From the NCBI RefSeq assembly GCF_030398335.1, contig NZ_JAOAOP010000007.1, positions 1-64,000 on the forward strand: DNA of 64,000 nt, given 5' to 3'. The DNA comes from Aquibium sp. A9E412. GTDB taxonomy: Bacteria; Pseudomonadota; Alphaproteobacteria; Rhizobiales; Rhizobiaceae. Every line of letters begins with the position of its first letter. Within the stretch, counting starts at the first letter, position 1. The notes under the pieces are model-generated. The model saw nothing but the letters and a program-made list of their open reading frames with translations, ran no database searches and was not told the origin of the DNA. The position numbers and the translations under genes are program-made. This document shows, one piece after another, positions 30,525-37,917 of this stretch.

Positions 30525-30818
30525 ATGGCCGAGAACGTCCACACCGGCACGAGCAAGTCCGCCGCCGCGCCGCGCATTCCGATCTATGCGCTCGGCAACA
30601 GCCTCGGGCTCTTCCTGCTCATCACCTACCTGCTGTGCGTCGCCTTCGACCTCGTCTTTCCCGGCCAGGCGATGTACGAATCCTGGCTGCAGCTCCTGCC
30701 CGGCTTCACCTGGCTGACCTGGCCGAGCTTCCTGCTCGGGCTCGTGCTGAGCTATGCCTATGGCTGGTACATCGCGCTGGTCTTCGCGCCGCTCTACAAC
30801 CTGTTCGCGGCGCGGTGA
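30525..30818 (+). CDS. Two-TM membrane protein (DUF5676-like)
   Basis: The 97-residue protein has two transmembrane segments (LGLFLLITYLLCVAFDLVF and WLTWPSFLLGLVLSYAYGWY) separated by a MYESWLQLLPGF loop and ends FAPLYNLFAAR. The conserved LLPGF-WLTWPSFLLGL-YGWYIALVF-PLYN pattern is that of DUF5676 proteins, often next to heavy-metal P-type ATPases. Function unknown. It ends 5 bases before the ATPase start, so it is co-transcribed and possibly an accessory subunit. Confidence 0.72.
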   Translation: MAENVHTGTSKSAAAPRIPIYALGNSLGLFLLITYLLCVAFDLVFPGQAMYESWLQLLPGFTWLTWPSFLLGLVLSYAYGWYIALVFAPLYNLFAAR

Positions 30819-30823
30819 GCGCG

Positions 30824-33004
30824 ATGGCTGCCAACCGCAAACCGGCCGATGCGGCCGCCGCCGGCCGCGAGGAAAAGGCGAGCGACGCCGGGCACCAGAC
30901 CCATGCCGGCCACGAAGGCCGGCATGGCGCGACGAGCGGCAACGACCGTGGCGGAGGCGGCCATGGCGGCCACGACCACGCCGCCATGATCGTCGACTAC
31001 CGCCGGCGCTTCTGGGTCTCGCTCGCCCTCACCGTGCCGGTGCTCGCCCTGTCGCCGATGATCCAGAGCTTTCTCGGGCTGGAAGAGGCGCTCGCCTTCC
31101 CCGGCTCGATCTACGTGCTGTTCGCGCTGTCGGCGGTCGTCTTCTTCTACGGCGGCTGGCCGTTCCTGAAAGGGCTGTTCCGCGAGCTCGCCGACCGCCA
31201 GCCGGCGATGATGACGCTGATCGCGATCGCCATCTCGGTCGCCTTCTTCTATTCGAGCGCCGTCGTCTTCGGCCTGTCCGGCAAGGTGTTCTTCTGGGAG
31301 CTGGTGACGCTGATCGACGTCATGCTGCTCGGCCACTGGATCGAGATGAAGTCGGTGATGGGCGCCTCCGGCGCGCTCGAGGCGCTGGTGCGCCTGCTGC
31401 CGACGACGGCGCACCGCGTCGCCGCCGACGGCAGCGTCGAGGACGTCCCGGTCGACACGCTTCGGCCGGGCGACCGGCTGCTCGTCAAGCCGGGCGAGAA
31501 GGTGCCGATCGACGGCCTCATCGTCGAGGGCCGCTCGAGCTTCAACGAGGCGATGCTGACCGGCGAGTCGCGCCCCGTCGACAAGGGCGCCGGCCGGGAG
31601 GCGGTCGGCGGTGCGGTCAATGGCGAGGGATCGGTCACGCTCGAGGTCGAGAAGACCGGCGACCAGACCTATCTCAGCCAGGTCATCGACATGGTCAAGC
31701 AGGCGCAGGAATCGCGCTCGCGCACCCAGGATCTGGCCAACCGCGCGGCCCGCTGGCTGACCTATATCGCGCTCGTCGGCGGTGCCGGCACGCTGGCGTT
31801 CTGGGTCGTCGCCGACCAGGGCTTCGAGTTCGCGCTGGAGCGCATGGTCACGGTGATGGTGATCGCCTGTCCGCATGCGCTCGGCCTCGCCGTGCCGCTG
31901 GTCGTTGCGGTGAGCACCCGGCTGACCGCGCAGAACGGGCTGCTGATCCGCGAGCGGGCCGCCTTCGAGCGCGCCCGCAACCTCAACGCGGTGCTGTTCG
32001 ACAAGACGGGCACGCTGACCGAGGGCCGCTTCGGCATCGCCGGCATCGTGGCGCTCGGCGGCTTCGACGCCGGCGAGGCGCTGGCGCTGGCCGCCGGCGT
32101 GGAAAGCCGCTCGCAGCATCCGATCGCCCAGGGCGTGGTGCGCGGCGCGGCCGACCGCGGCGTCGCGCCGGCCGCGGTGACGGAGTTCCGCTCGATCACC
32201 GGCAAGGGTGCGGAGGCGCTGAGCGACGGCCGCACCGTGCGCGTGGTCAGCCCCGGCTATCTGCGCGAGCACGGCATCGCCGTCGACGATCCGGACGTCG
32301 CGCGCCTGGCCGAGGAGGGCAACACGGTGGTGCATCTGCTGGTCGACGACGTGCCCGCCGCCGCCATCGCGCTCGCCGACGTGGTGCGGCCCGAATCCTA
32401 CGAGGCGGTCGCCCGGCTCAAGGCGCTCGGCCTGCAGTGCATGATGGTGACCGGCGATGCCGGGCCGGTGGCCCGCGCGGTCGCCGGCAAGCTCGGTCTC
32501 GACGACTACTTCGCCGAGGTGCTGCCGCACCAGAAAGTGGAGAAGGTCAAGGAGGTCAAGGCACGCGGGCTTGCCGTGGCGATGATCGGCGACGGCGTCA
32601 ACGACGCGCCGGCGCTGGTCGAATCGGATCTCGGCATCGCCATCGGCGCCGGCACCGACGTGGCCATCGAATCGGCCGACGTCGTTCTGGTGCGCTCCGA
32701 CCCGCGCGACGTGTTCGCCATCCTCGCCCTGTCGCGCGCGACCTACGGCAAGATGGTGCAGAACCTGCTGTGGGCGACCGGCTACAACGCCTTCGCCCTG
32801 CCGCTGGCCGCCGGCGTCGCCTATCCCTGGGGGCTCCTGCTCACGCCGGCCATGGGTGCGGCGCTGATGTCGCTCAGCACGGTGATCGTGGCGGTCAACG
32901 CGCAGCTCCTCGAGCGGGCGAAGAAGCTGGTCGCCAGCACGGCGGCCGCGGCCGACGCCGAGGCGGCCGCGGCCGCGCAATCGCCCGAAAGGAGCATCGC
33001 ATGA
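30824..33004 (+). CDS. P1B-type (CPH, CopB-like) heavy-metal ATPase
   Basis: The 726-residue pump has a His-rich N-terminus (GHQTHAGHEGRHG ... GGHGGHDHAAM) instead of Cys-type metal domains, about eight TM segments, the actuator MLTGESRPV, the membrane metal motif C349-P350-H351 in VIACPHALGLAVPLVV, D393 in FDKTGTLTEG, SQHPIAQG, and GDGVNDAPAL. CPH places it in P1B-3, usually copper or silver export. The start at 30824 (MAANRKPADA) is chosen over the long frame from 30635, which is antisense to DUF5676 coding. It overlaps the next gene by ATGA. An ATPase under an FNR-type box fits copper supply to, or protection of, terminal oxidases (inference). Confidence 0.93.
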   Translation: MAANRKPADAAAAGREEKASDAGHQTHAGHEGRHGATSGNDRGGGGHGGHDHAAMIVDYRRRFWVSLALTVPVLALSPMIQSFLGLEEALAFPGSIYVLFALSAVVFFYGGWPFLKGLFRELADRQPAMMTLIAIAISVAFFYSSAVVFGLSGKVFFWELVTLIDVMLLGHWIEMKSVMGASGALEALVRLLPTTAHRVAADGSVEDVPVDTLRPGDRLLVKPGEKVPIDGLIVEGRSSFNEAMLTGESRPVDKGAGREAVGGAVNGEGSVTLEVEKTGDQTYLSQVIDMVKQAQESRSRTQDLANRAARWLTYIALVGGAGTLAFWVVADQGFEFALERMVTVMVIACPHALGLAVPLVVAVSTRLTAQNGLLIRERAAFERARNLNAVLFDKTGTLTEGRFGIAGIVALGGFDAGEALALAAGVESRSQHPIAQGVVRGAADRGVAPAAVTEFRSITGKGAEALSDGRTVRVVSPGYLREHGIAVDDPDVARLAEEGNTVVHLLVDDVPAAAIALADVVRPESYEAVARLKALGLQCMMVTGDAGPVARAVAGKLGLDDYFAEVLPHQKVEKVKEVKARGLAVAMIGDGVNDAPALVESDLGIAIGAGTDVAIESADVVLVRSDPRDVFAILALSRATYGKMVQNLLWATGYNAFALPLAAGVAYPWGLLLTPAMGAALMSLSTVIVAVNAQLLERAKKLVASTAAAADAEAAAAAQSPERSIA

Positions 33005-33249
33005 GCGACCGCGATCCGCCTTCCGGCCGGCGCCCGCCGCCGGCCGGGGGGCCGCTGCGAACGCCGGGCGGCGTGTTGCTGCTCGCGTTCGTCGCCGCGG
33101 CGGGCCTGCTGCTCGCCTACGAGCACCGGGTCCACCTGCTGAGCGCCGACGGCCTGCTGATCGCCGTGCTTCTGGCCTGCGTCGGCATCCATCTCTTCAT
33201 GCATCGTGGTCATGGCGGCGGCCATGGCGGCGGCCGGAGCGGACGGTGA
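33001..33249 (+). CDS. DUF2933-family membrane protein
   Basis: The 82-residue protein has two TM segments (GGVLLLAFVAAAGLLLAYEH, LLIAVLLACVGIHLFMHR) and the HLFMHRGHGGGHGGG ending typical of DUF2933 proteins found beside copper genes. The His/Gly tail is a likely metal-binding site. Starts at the ATG at 33001, overlapping the ATPase stop (ATGA), and ends by overlapping the next start (GTGA). Confidence 0.75.
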   Translation: MSDRDPPSGRRPPPAGGPLRTPGGVLLLAFVAAAGLLLAYEHRVHLLSADGLLIAVLLACVGIHLFMHRGHGGGHGGGRSGR

Positions 33250-33899
33250 ACGCCGCGCCGCAGGCCTACGGTCTGTGGCTGCTGGTCGCCGTCAACACGG
33301 CGGTCTTCATCCTGTTCGCCTTCAGCTTCTTCCGGCCGCGAACGGGCCGCGACTGGCGCTCCTTTGGTGCCTTCAGCGCCTTTCTGGTGGCGCTGTTTGC
33401 CGAGATGTACGGCTTTCCGCTCACCCTTTACCTCCTGTCGGGCTGGTTGCAGAGCCGGCAGCCCGGCATCGACTGGTTCGCGCACGAGTCCGGCCACCTC
33501 GTCGAGATGCTGTTCGGCTGGACCGCCAACCCCCATTTCGGCCCGTTCCACTTTCTCAGCCTGGCGCTGATCGGCGCGGGCTTCTGGCTGATCGCGGCCG
33601 CCTGGCGCGTGCTCTATGCGGCACAGCGCGCCGGCAGGCTCGCCGTCGGCGGTCCCTACGCCCATCTGCGCCATCCGCAATATGCCGGCTTCGTGCTGGT
33701 GATGCTCGGCTTTCTCGTGCAGTGGCCGACGCTGCTGACGGTGCTGATGTTTCCGGTGCTGGTCGTCATGTACGTGCGGCTGGCGCGCAGCGAGGAGCGC
33801 GAGGCCGAGGCGCGCTTCGGCGCCGCCTATGCCGACTATGCCCGGCGCGTGCCCGCCTTCCTGCCGCGGCTCGCCGGCCTCGCCAACCGCCCTGGCTGA
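33246..33899 (+). CDS. Isoprenylcysteine methyltransferase-like integral membrane protein
   Basis: The 217-residue polytopic protein carries the ICMT/PEMT signature near its C-terminus: GPYAHLRHPQYAGFVLVMLGFLVQWPTLL and RSEEREAEARFGAAYADYARRVPAFLP, with the SAM-binding RHPxYxG and EExxLxxxFG-xYxxY-xRVPxF patterns. The first 100 residues are extra membrane segments with HESGHLVEMLFGW. Substrate unknown. It starts at the GTG at 33246 overlapping DUF2933. The set ATPase, DUF2933, ICMT-like recurs in alphaproteobacteria, so a role in copper handling is plausible. Confidence 0.82.
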   Translation: MNAAPQAYGLWLLVAVNTAVFILFAFSFFRPRTGRDWRSFGAFSAFLVALFAEMYGFPLTLYLLSGWLQSRQPGIDWFAHESGHLVEMLFGWTANPHFGPFHFLSLALIGAGFWLIAAAWRVLYAAQRAGRLAVGGPYAHLRHPQYAGFVLVMLGFLVQWPTLLTVLMFPVLVVMYVRLARSEEREAEARFGAAYADYARRVPAFLPRLAGLANRPG

Positions 33900-33906
33900 C
33901 GCGAAC

Positions 33907-33920
33907 CTAATCTGTGTCAA
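33907..33920. promoter_or_regulatory. FNR-type box H upstream of the Spy-like gene
   Basis: CTAATCTGTGTCAA (CTAAT, 4 bp, GTCAA), 74 bp upstream of the ATG at 33994. The weakest match of the set (first base C instead of T). Confidence 0.52.
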
Positions 33921-33993
33921 GGACGGCGCCGGCCGCCCGGCTAGACTGCCCCGATCCGCGCCGCGGATGACAGCCAAAGAAAGGATCGAAGCC

Positions 33994-34602
33994 ATGAGCA
34001 GGATGTTCGCCACCGCCGCCCTCGCCCTTGCCGTCAACGTCGCCGCGGCCGCCCCCTCCCTCGCCCATTCCGGGCCCGGCGGCGGCGGCTTCGGCATGGG
34101 CATGGGCATGGGCATGGGCATGATGGGCGGCGGCTGCCCGATGATGGGCATGATGATGGGCCCCGGCATGATGGGCGGCTACGGCGGCTACGGCATGATG
34201 GGCAACCAGGCGATGGGCGACCGGGCGGCGGGCGGCCCCGGCATGATGGGTCGCGGCCCGGCCGGCCGCTTCGCGCGCATGGAGGCGATGGCCGACGGCC
34301 GCCTCGCCTATCTGAAGGCCGAGCTCGCCATCACCGACGCGCAGGCCGAGGCCTGGGACGCCTATGCCGAGGCCATGCGCGGCCGGCTCGACGCCATGCG
34401 CGACATGCGCGAGACGATGCTCGAGGCGATGGGCGACGGCAGCGCGGTCGAGCGCATGCAGGCGCGCATCGAGGGCATGGAGACGATGGTCGCCGCGCTG
34501 AAGGCGATGCAGCCGGCCACCGAAGCGCTCTACGAGACGCTGAGCGAGGAGCAGAAGGAGACCGCCGACCTGCTGATCGGCATGCACTGCGGCGCCATGT
34601 GA
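33994..34602 (+). CDS. Periplasmic Spy/CpxP-like (LTXXQ) protein with Met-rich domain
   Basis: The 202-residue protein has a Sec signal peptide (MSRMFATAALALAVNVAAAAPSLA). A Met/Gly-rich low-complexity stretch follows (about residues 33-75: repeated MGMG, GGGCPMMGMMMGPGMMGG) with a single Cys, well suited to bind Cu(I). A helical LTXXQ-type region (LKAELAITDAQAEAWDAYAEAMRGRLDAM) resembles Spy/CpxP chaperones. The ATG at 33994 follows AAAGGA at 9 bases; an upstream ATG at 33967 would spoil the signal peptide. Next to the copper ATPase operon, a copper-storage or envelope-protection role is inferred. The GGCATG hexamer is tandemly repeated in the DNA. Confidence 0.8.
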   Translation: MSRMFATAALALAVNVAAAAPSLAHSGPGGGGFGMGMGMGMGMMGGGCPMMGMMMGPGMMGGYGGYGMMGNQAMGDRAAGGPGMMGRGPAGRFARMEAMADGRLAYLKAELAITDAQAEAWDAYAEAMRGRLDAMRDMRETMLEAMGDGSAVERMQARIEGMETMVAALKAMQPATEALYETLSEEQKETADLLIGMHCGAM

Positions 34603-34613
34603 GCCCGCACCGG

Positions 34614-34633
34614 GCGGGGCTTCGCAGCCCCGC
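34614..34633. terminator. Hairpin after the Spy-like gene
   Basis: GCGGGGCT-TCGC-AGCCCCGC, a perfect 8-bp stem with a 4-base loop, 11 bp after the stop codon at 34602. No T-run follows. Confidence 0.6.
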
Positions 34634-34716
34634 TCCAAGGCCGGAAGCCCGGCCCGGCAGCCGCCGCCGCCGGTCTTCCCGTCGACCACGACCGACAGCC
34701 CGAAAGGAGGCGCGAG

Positions 34717-35526
34717 ATGACACGACGACCGCTTCTTGCCGCGCTGATGCTCGCCGCCGCGGGCGGCGCCGCACCCGCCGCGGCGGCCGACGCCGAAACC
34801 CTGGCGACCGGCGCGGCGCCCGGCACCGGCGTCGCGCGGACCTGCCTCGCCGACATGCAGGCCTTCGAGGACAAGCTCGCCCGCACCGGCTTCGGCGTGC
34901 TGCCGCCGGCCGGCTTCGCCGGCGCCGGAGAGCCCGGCGACCCCTATGTCTGGGGCCTCGAGGGCACGCCGCGCCAGAAGATGCGGGCGCTGCGCGAGGC
35001 CGCCTATGTCTATGCCTGGGAGGGCGACGAGGCGGCGTGCGGCCGTCTCCTCGCCTCGATGCAGCGCGTGTTCACCGAGCATCAGGCGCTCTACGGCAGC
35101 GAGGCCGACGATCCGATGCTGCGCACCGCCTGGCGGCAGGCGCATCTCGCCGCCGCCCGCCCGGTCGCCGGAATGGATCACCTGATGCGCGCGGACGTGC
35201 TGATCGGTGCGCAGGTGCGCAATCTCGCCGACACCCGGCTCGGCGAGATCGACGACGTCGTCTTCAGCCCCGACGGCGCCGACATCGTCTATGTGCTGGC
35301 CGCGCGCGGCGGCTTTCTCGGCATCGGCCGCAAGCTCGTCGCGCTGCGCTGGAGCGACCTGCGTGCGACCGGCGACCACCGCATCTACGTGCTCGACGCC
35401 AGCGAGGCGGCGGTCGACGCCGCACCGACGGTCGACCGGACCGGCTTCGAGGCGACGGCCGACGCGGCCTGGCGGCGCGCGCTGACGCGCTACTGGGACG
35501 ACGCGCTCGCCGCCGACGGCGGCTGA
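34717..35526 (+). CDS. Secreted PRC-barrel domain protein
   Basis: The 269-residue protein has a Sec signal peptide (RPLLAALMLAAAGGAAPAAAA). It continues with an N-terminal helical part with two Cys (VARTCLADMQAFEDKLART; EGDEAACGRLLASM) and a C-terminal PRC-barrel (about residues 160-225: LIGAQVRNLADTRLGEIDDVVFSPDGADIVYVLAARGG). Similar alphaproteobacterial periplasmic PRC-barrel proteins have no defined function. The ribosome site AAAGGAGG precedes the ATG at 34717. It follows the Spy-like gene after a hairpin. Confidence 0.75.
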   Translation: MTRRPLLAALMLAAAGGAAPAAAADAETLATGAAPGTGVARTCLADMQAFEDKLARTGFGVLPPAGFAGAGEPGDPYVWGLEGTPRQKMRALREAAYVYAWEGDEAACGRLLASMQRVFTEHQALYGSEADDPMLRTAWRQAHLAAARPVAGMDHLMRADVLIGAQVRNLADTRLGEIDDVVFSPDGADIVYVLAARGGFLGIGRKLVALRWSDLRATGDHRIYVLDASEAAVDAAPTVDRTGFEATADAAWRRALTRYWDDALAADGG

Positions 35527-35613
35527 CACGCACGGCGGCGCCGGCAAGAGCGGCGCCGCCTCCGGCCCGCCGGCTGCGGCCTGTCGCGCCGACGGCGCCA
35601 CCACACGAGAGCC

Positions 35614-35710
35614 GTTCTGCTCTTCACGGAATCGCAGACCGGCTCTGACTTGCTGTTTTGCCGCGTTTCCGGACGGCGAACCGGTATCCACCTCGCCTGG
35701 AAACGCTCGA
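35614..35710 (+). repeat. Dispersed intergenic repeat, family A (copy 1)
   Basis: ~97-bp element aligning with 36472-36569 and 54767-54864: GGAATCGCAGA near the left, TTGTTTTG/TGCTGTTTTGCCGCG in the middle, CGAACCGGT-TCCAC and TCGCCTGGAAACGCTC at the right. It resembles a dispersed element very common in Hyphomicrobiales intergenic regions. It ends 12 bp before the start of the unknown gene and contains that gene's longest in-frame ATG (35650). Confidence 0.8.
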
Positions 35711-35721
35711 GAGGCCGCGCC

Positions 35722-36414
35722 GTGCAACGATTGCTCGAGACCATGGTCCGGCGCCACCGCGCGCCGCTGCGCGAGGCGGAGCGCGCCGCGCTGGCCCTGC
35801 CGACACAGACGCTGCGGCTCGCGCCGGACGGCTCGCTGGTGCCGCTCGCCGCGGCGAGCTGGCTCGTCTGCTTCGTGCCGCCGATCGACCGCCAGTTCTG
35901 GCACCGTTTCGTGCACCGCCGCCACAAGCACGTCTTCGCGCTGCGCCCCGAGCCGACCGGCGAGTGGACGGTGTTCGAGCCGTGGTGGACCCGGCTGCTG
36001 GTCGCCACGGTGCCGCAAGAGGCGGCGGCCAAGTTCCTGCGCTGGGGTGCGTCGGGCGACGTGCTGATGGTGCGCGAGGGCGTTCCCGGCCATTCCAGCC
36101 AGCTTCGCGCGATGATGACCTGTGCCGCGCTCGCCGCGCACATGCTGGGGCGCACCTATCTGGTGTGGACGCCGCACCAGCTCTACCGCCGCCTGCTGCG
36201 CGAGCCGGGCGTGTGCCGGGTCGACGTGTCGGCGCTCCTGTCCGCCGATATCGGCGACATCGCCATCGCCGATTCGCGCGGCATCCGCTGTTGCGAGGCC
36301 TGCGCGCCCGGTCGCCGCCCGCGCCGGCCGGGCGCGGCGAAGCCGTTCTGCATGGGCTGCGCGCGCGATCTTTCCCCGGCCGAGCTGCCGGCCGCTTACC
36401 GGTCCGGCCGCTGA
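35722..36414 (+). CDS. Unknown protein with C-terminal Cys cluster, bracketed by repeats
   Basis: I do not recognise this 230-residue protein. It is soluble, basic and rich in Trp/Arg: FVPPIDRQFWHRFVHRRHKHVF, WTVFEPWWTRLLV, and HMLGRTYLVWTPHQLYRRLL. Its C-terminus has a Cys cluster, CCEAC ... FCMGC (about residues 192-215), that could bind zinc. There is no signal peptide or TM segment. The GTG at 35722 follows AGAGG; ATG 35743 is an alternative, and 35650 is inside the repeat. Two copies of repeat family A, in the same orientation, flank it closely on both sides. Its base composition is like its neighbours. Confidence 0.68.
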   Translation: MQRLLETMVRRHRAPLREAERAALALPTQTLRLAPDGSLVPLAAASWLVCFVPPIDRQFWHRFVHRRHKHVFALRPEPTGEWTVFEPWWTRLLVATVPQEAAAKFLRWGASGDVLMVREGVPGHSSQLRAMMTCAALAAHMLGRTYLVWTPHQLYRRLLREPGVCRVDVSALLSADIGDIAIADSRGIRCCEACAPGRRPRRPGAAKPFCMGCARDLSPAELPAAYRSGR

Positions 36415-36471
36415 GCCGGCGTGCCCGCGGGCGGGGCTGCGGTCTTTCGCCGGCACGGCGGCGCGCCCAGA

Positions 36472-36569
36472 GCCGGTCCGCTTTTCGCGGAATCGCAGAT
36501 CGGCTCCAAGTGGTTGTTTTGACGCGTGCGAACCGCGAAGCGGTTTCCACTTCGCCTGCAAACGCTCTA
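36472..36569 (+). repeat. Dispersed intergenic repeat, family A (copy 2)
   Basis: Same orientation as copy 1, 858 bp away start to start. It aligns throughout (GGAATCGCAGATCGGCTCC, GGTTGTTTTGACGCG, CGGTTTCCACTTCGCCTGCA, AACGCTCTA). It occupies most of the gap before the MFS gene and may contain its promoter. Confidence 0.8.
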
Positions 36570-36630
36570 TAGGGTGGCCCCGAAGGCCGGTGCCGCGGGC
36601 GGCCCGCCGCGCAGCCTCCGGGAGACCCGC

Positions 36631-37905
36631 TTGAACGACGGCCACGCACTCGGCATCCGCGCCAACCTGGCGATCTTCCTGCAGCAGCTCCTGCAGGTCT
36701 TTCTCGTCGGCCTGACGATCGGCCTGCAGCGCACCGTGCTGCCGGCGCTGGCCGAGAGCGAGTTCGGCGTGCCGGCCGGCTCGGCCACCGCGCTGGTCGC
36801 CTTCGTCGTCTCCTTCGGCGCCGTCAAGGCGGCGATGAACTTCGTCTCCGGCCACGTCTCCGAGCGCGTCGGCCGGCGCCGCGTGCTGATCTGGGGCTGG
36901 ATCGTCGCGCTGCCCATCCCCTTCATGATCCTGTGGGCGCCGTCCTGGGGCTGGATCGTCGCCGCCAACGTGCTGCTCGGCGTCAACCAGGGCTTCTGCT
37001 GGTCGATGACGGTGACGGCCAAGCTCGACATCGTGCGCGCCGGCGAGCGCGGCCTGGCGACCGGCATCAACGAGTTCGCCGGCTATGGCGGCGTGGCGCT
37101 GGCGGGGCTGGCGACCGGCTACCTCGCCACCTGGTTCGACCCGCGCCTCAGCCTGTTCGTGTTCGGCCTGACGGTCGTCCTGCTGGCGCTGGCGGCCGCC
37201 GTCCTCGCCTTCGCCGAGACGCTCGGCTTCGCCCGCGCCGAGGCGGCGCGGCACGGCGCCGGCGCGGCCGACGGCGCGCCGCCCGTCTATGCCGAGGCGC
37301 CGGCAGCGCCGGGCGCGGCGACCGTCTTCGCGCTCGTCACCTGGCGCGACCGCACCTTCCAGGCGCTCGCCCAGGCCGGCTGCGTGGAAAAGTTCGTCGA
37401 CGCGCTGATGTGGGCGCTGGTGCCCGTCTATCTCGTCGGCCGCGGCGCCAGCCTGATCGAGATCGGCTGGGTGACCGGCGTCTACGGCCTCGTGTGGGGC
37501 GCCAGCCAGCTGTGGACCGGGCCGCTGTCCGACCGCATCGGCCGCAAGCCGCCGACGGTGACCGGCTTCTTCGTCTGCGCGGCCGGCGTTGTCGCCTTCC
37601 CGCTCGTCGGCTCGCTCGCCGCGTGGAGCCTGATCGCCGCCGTCATCGGCGTCGGCATGGCGCTGCTCTACCCGACACTGATCGCGGCGATGGGCGACCG
37701 CGCGCACCCCGCCTGGCGCGGCTCCGCGCTCGGCGTCTACCGCTTCTGGCGCGACCTCGGCTACGCGGTCGGCGCGCTGGCGATCGGGCTCGCCGCCGAC
37801 CTGTCGGGCGCGCTTGCCGCCGGCTTCTGGCTGACCGGCCTCGCCATGGCCGGCTCCGGCCTGTGGCTCGCGCTCGCCATGACCGAGACGCACACGCGCG
37901 GCTGA
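36631..37905 (+). CDS. Major facilitator superfamily transporter
   Basis: The 424-residue protein has about 12 TM segments. Loop motifs are GHVSERVGRRRVLIWGW (loop 2-3) and GPLSDRIGRKPPTVTGF (loop 8-9), the two copies of the MFS D-R-x-G-R-R/K motif. The centre has a charged cytoplasmic loop (ETLGFARAEAARHG). Substrate cannot be told. The start is the TTG at 36631, supported by GGGAG six bases before; the frame upstream to 36526 runs through repeat copy 2 and is rejected. The stop lies in a hairpin shared with pta. Confidence 0.85.
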   Translation: MNDGHALGIRANLAIFLQQLLQVFLVGLTIGLQRTVLPALAESEFGVPAGSATALVAFVVSFGAVKAAMNFVSGHVSERVGRRRVLIWGWIVALPIPFMILWAPSWGWIVAANVLLGVNQGFCWSMTVTAKLDIVRAGERGLATGINEFAGYGGVALAGLATGYLATWFDPRLSLFVFGLTVVLLALAAAVLAFAETLGFARAEAARHGAGAADGAPPVYAEAPAAPGAATVFALVTWRDRTFQALAQAGCVEKFVDALMWALVPVYLVGRGASLIEIGWVTGVYGLVWGASQLWTGPLSDRIGRKPPTVTGFFVCAAGVVAFPLVGSLAAWSLIAAVIGVGMALLYPTLIAAMGDRAHPAWRGSALGVYRFWRDLGYAVGALAIGLAADLSGALAAGFWLTGLAMAGSGLWLALAMTETHTRG

Positions 37906-37917
37906 CCCCTCAGCCGC
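37898..37917. terminator. Hairpin overlapping both stop codons of convergent MFS and pta genes
   Basis: GCGGCTGA-CCCC-TCAGCCGC, a perfect 8-bp stem. TGA of the left arm is the MFS stop; TCA of the right arm is the pta stop read backwards. The palindrome thus lies exactly over the stops of two convergent genes only 4 bp apart. Confidence 0.6.

Noticed and set aside
30635-30823. N-terminal extension of the copper ATPase
   Set aside because: It overlaps the DUF5676-like gene in another frame; the ATG at 30824 starts the His-rich N-terminus.
33907-34169. Minus-strand frame overlapping the Spy-like gene and its box
   Set aside because: Shadow of the Met/Gly-rich plus-strand gene, with no ribosome site.
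36526-36630. N-terminal extension of the MFS transporter
   Set aside because: It reads through dispersed repeat copy 2; the TTG at 36631 has the ribosome site and fits the family.
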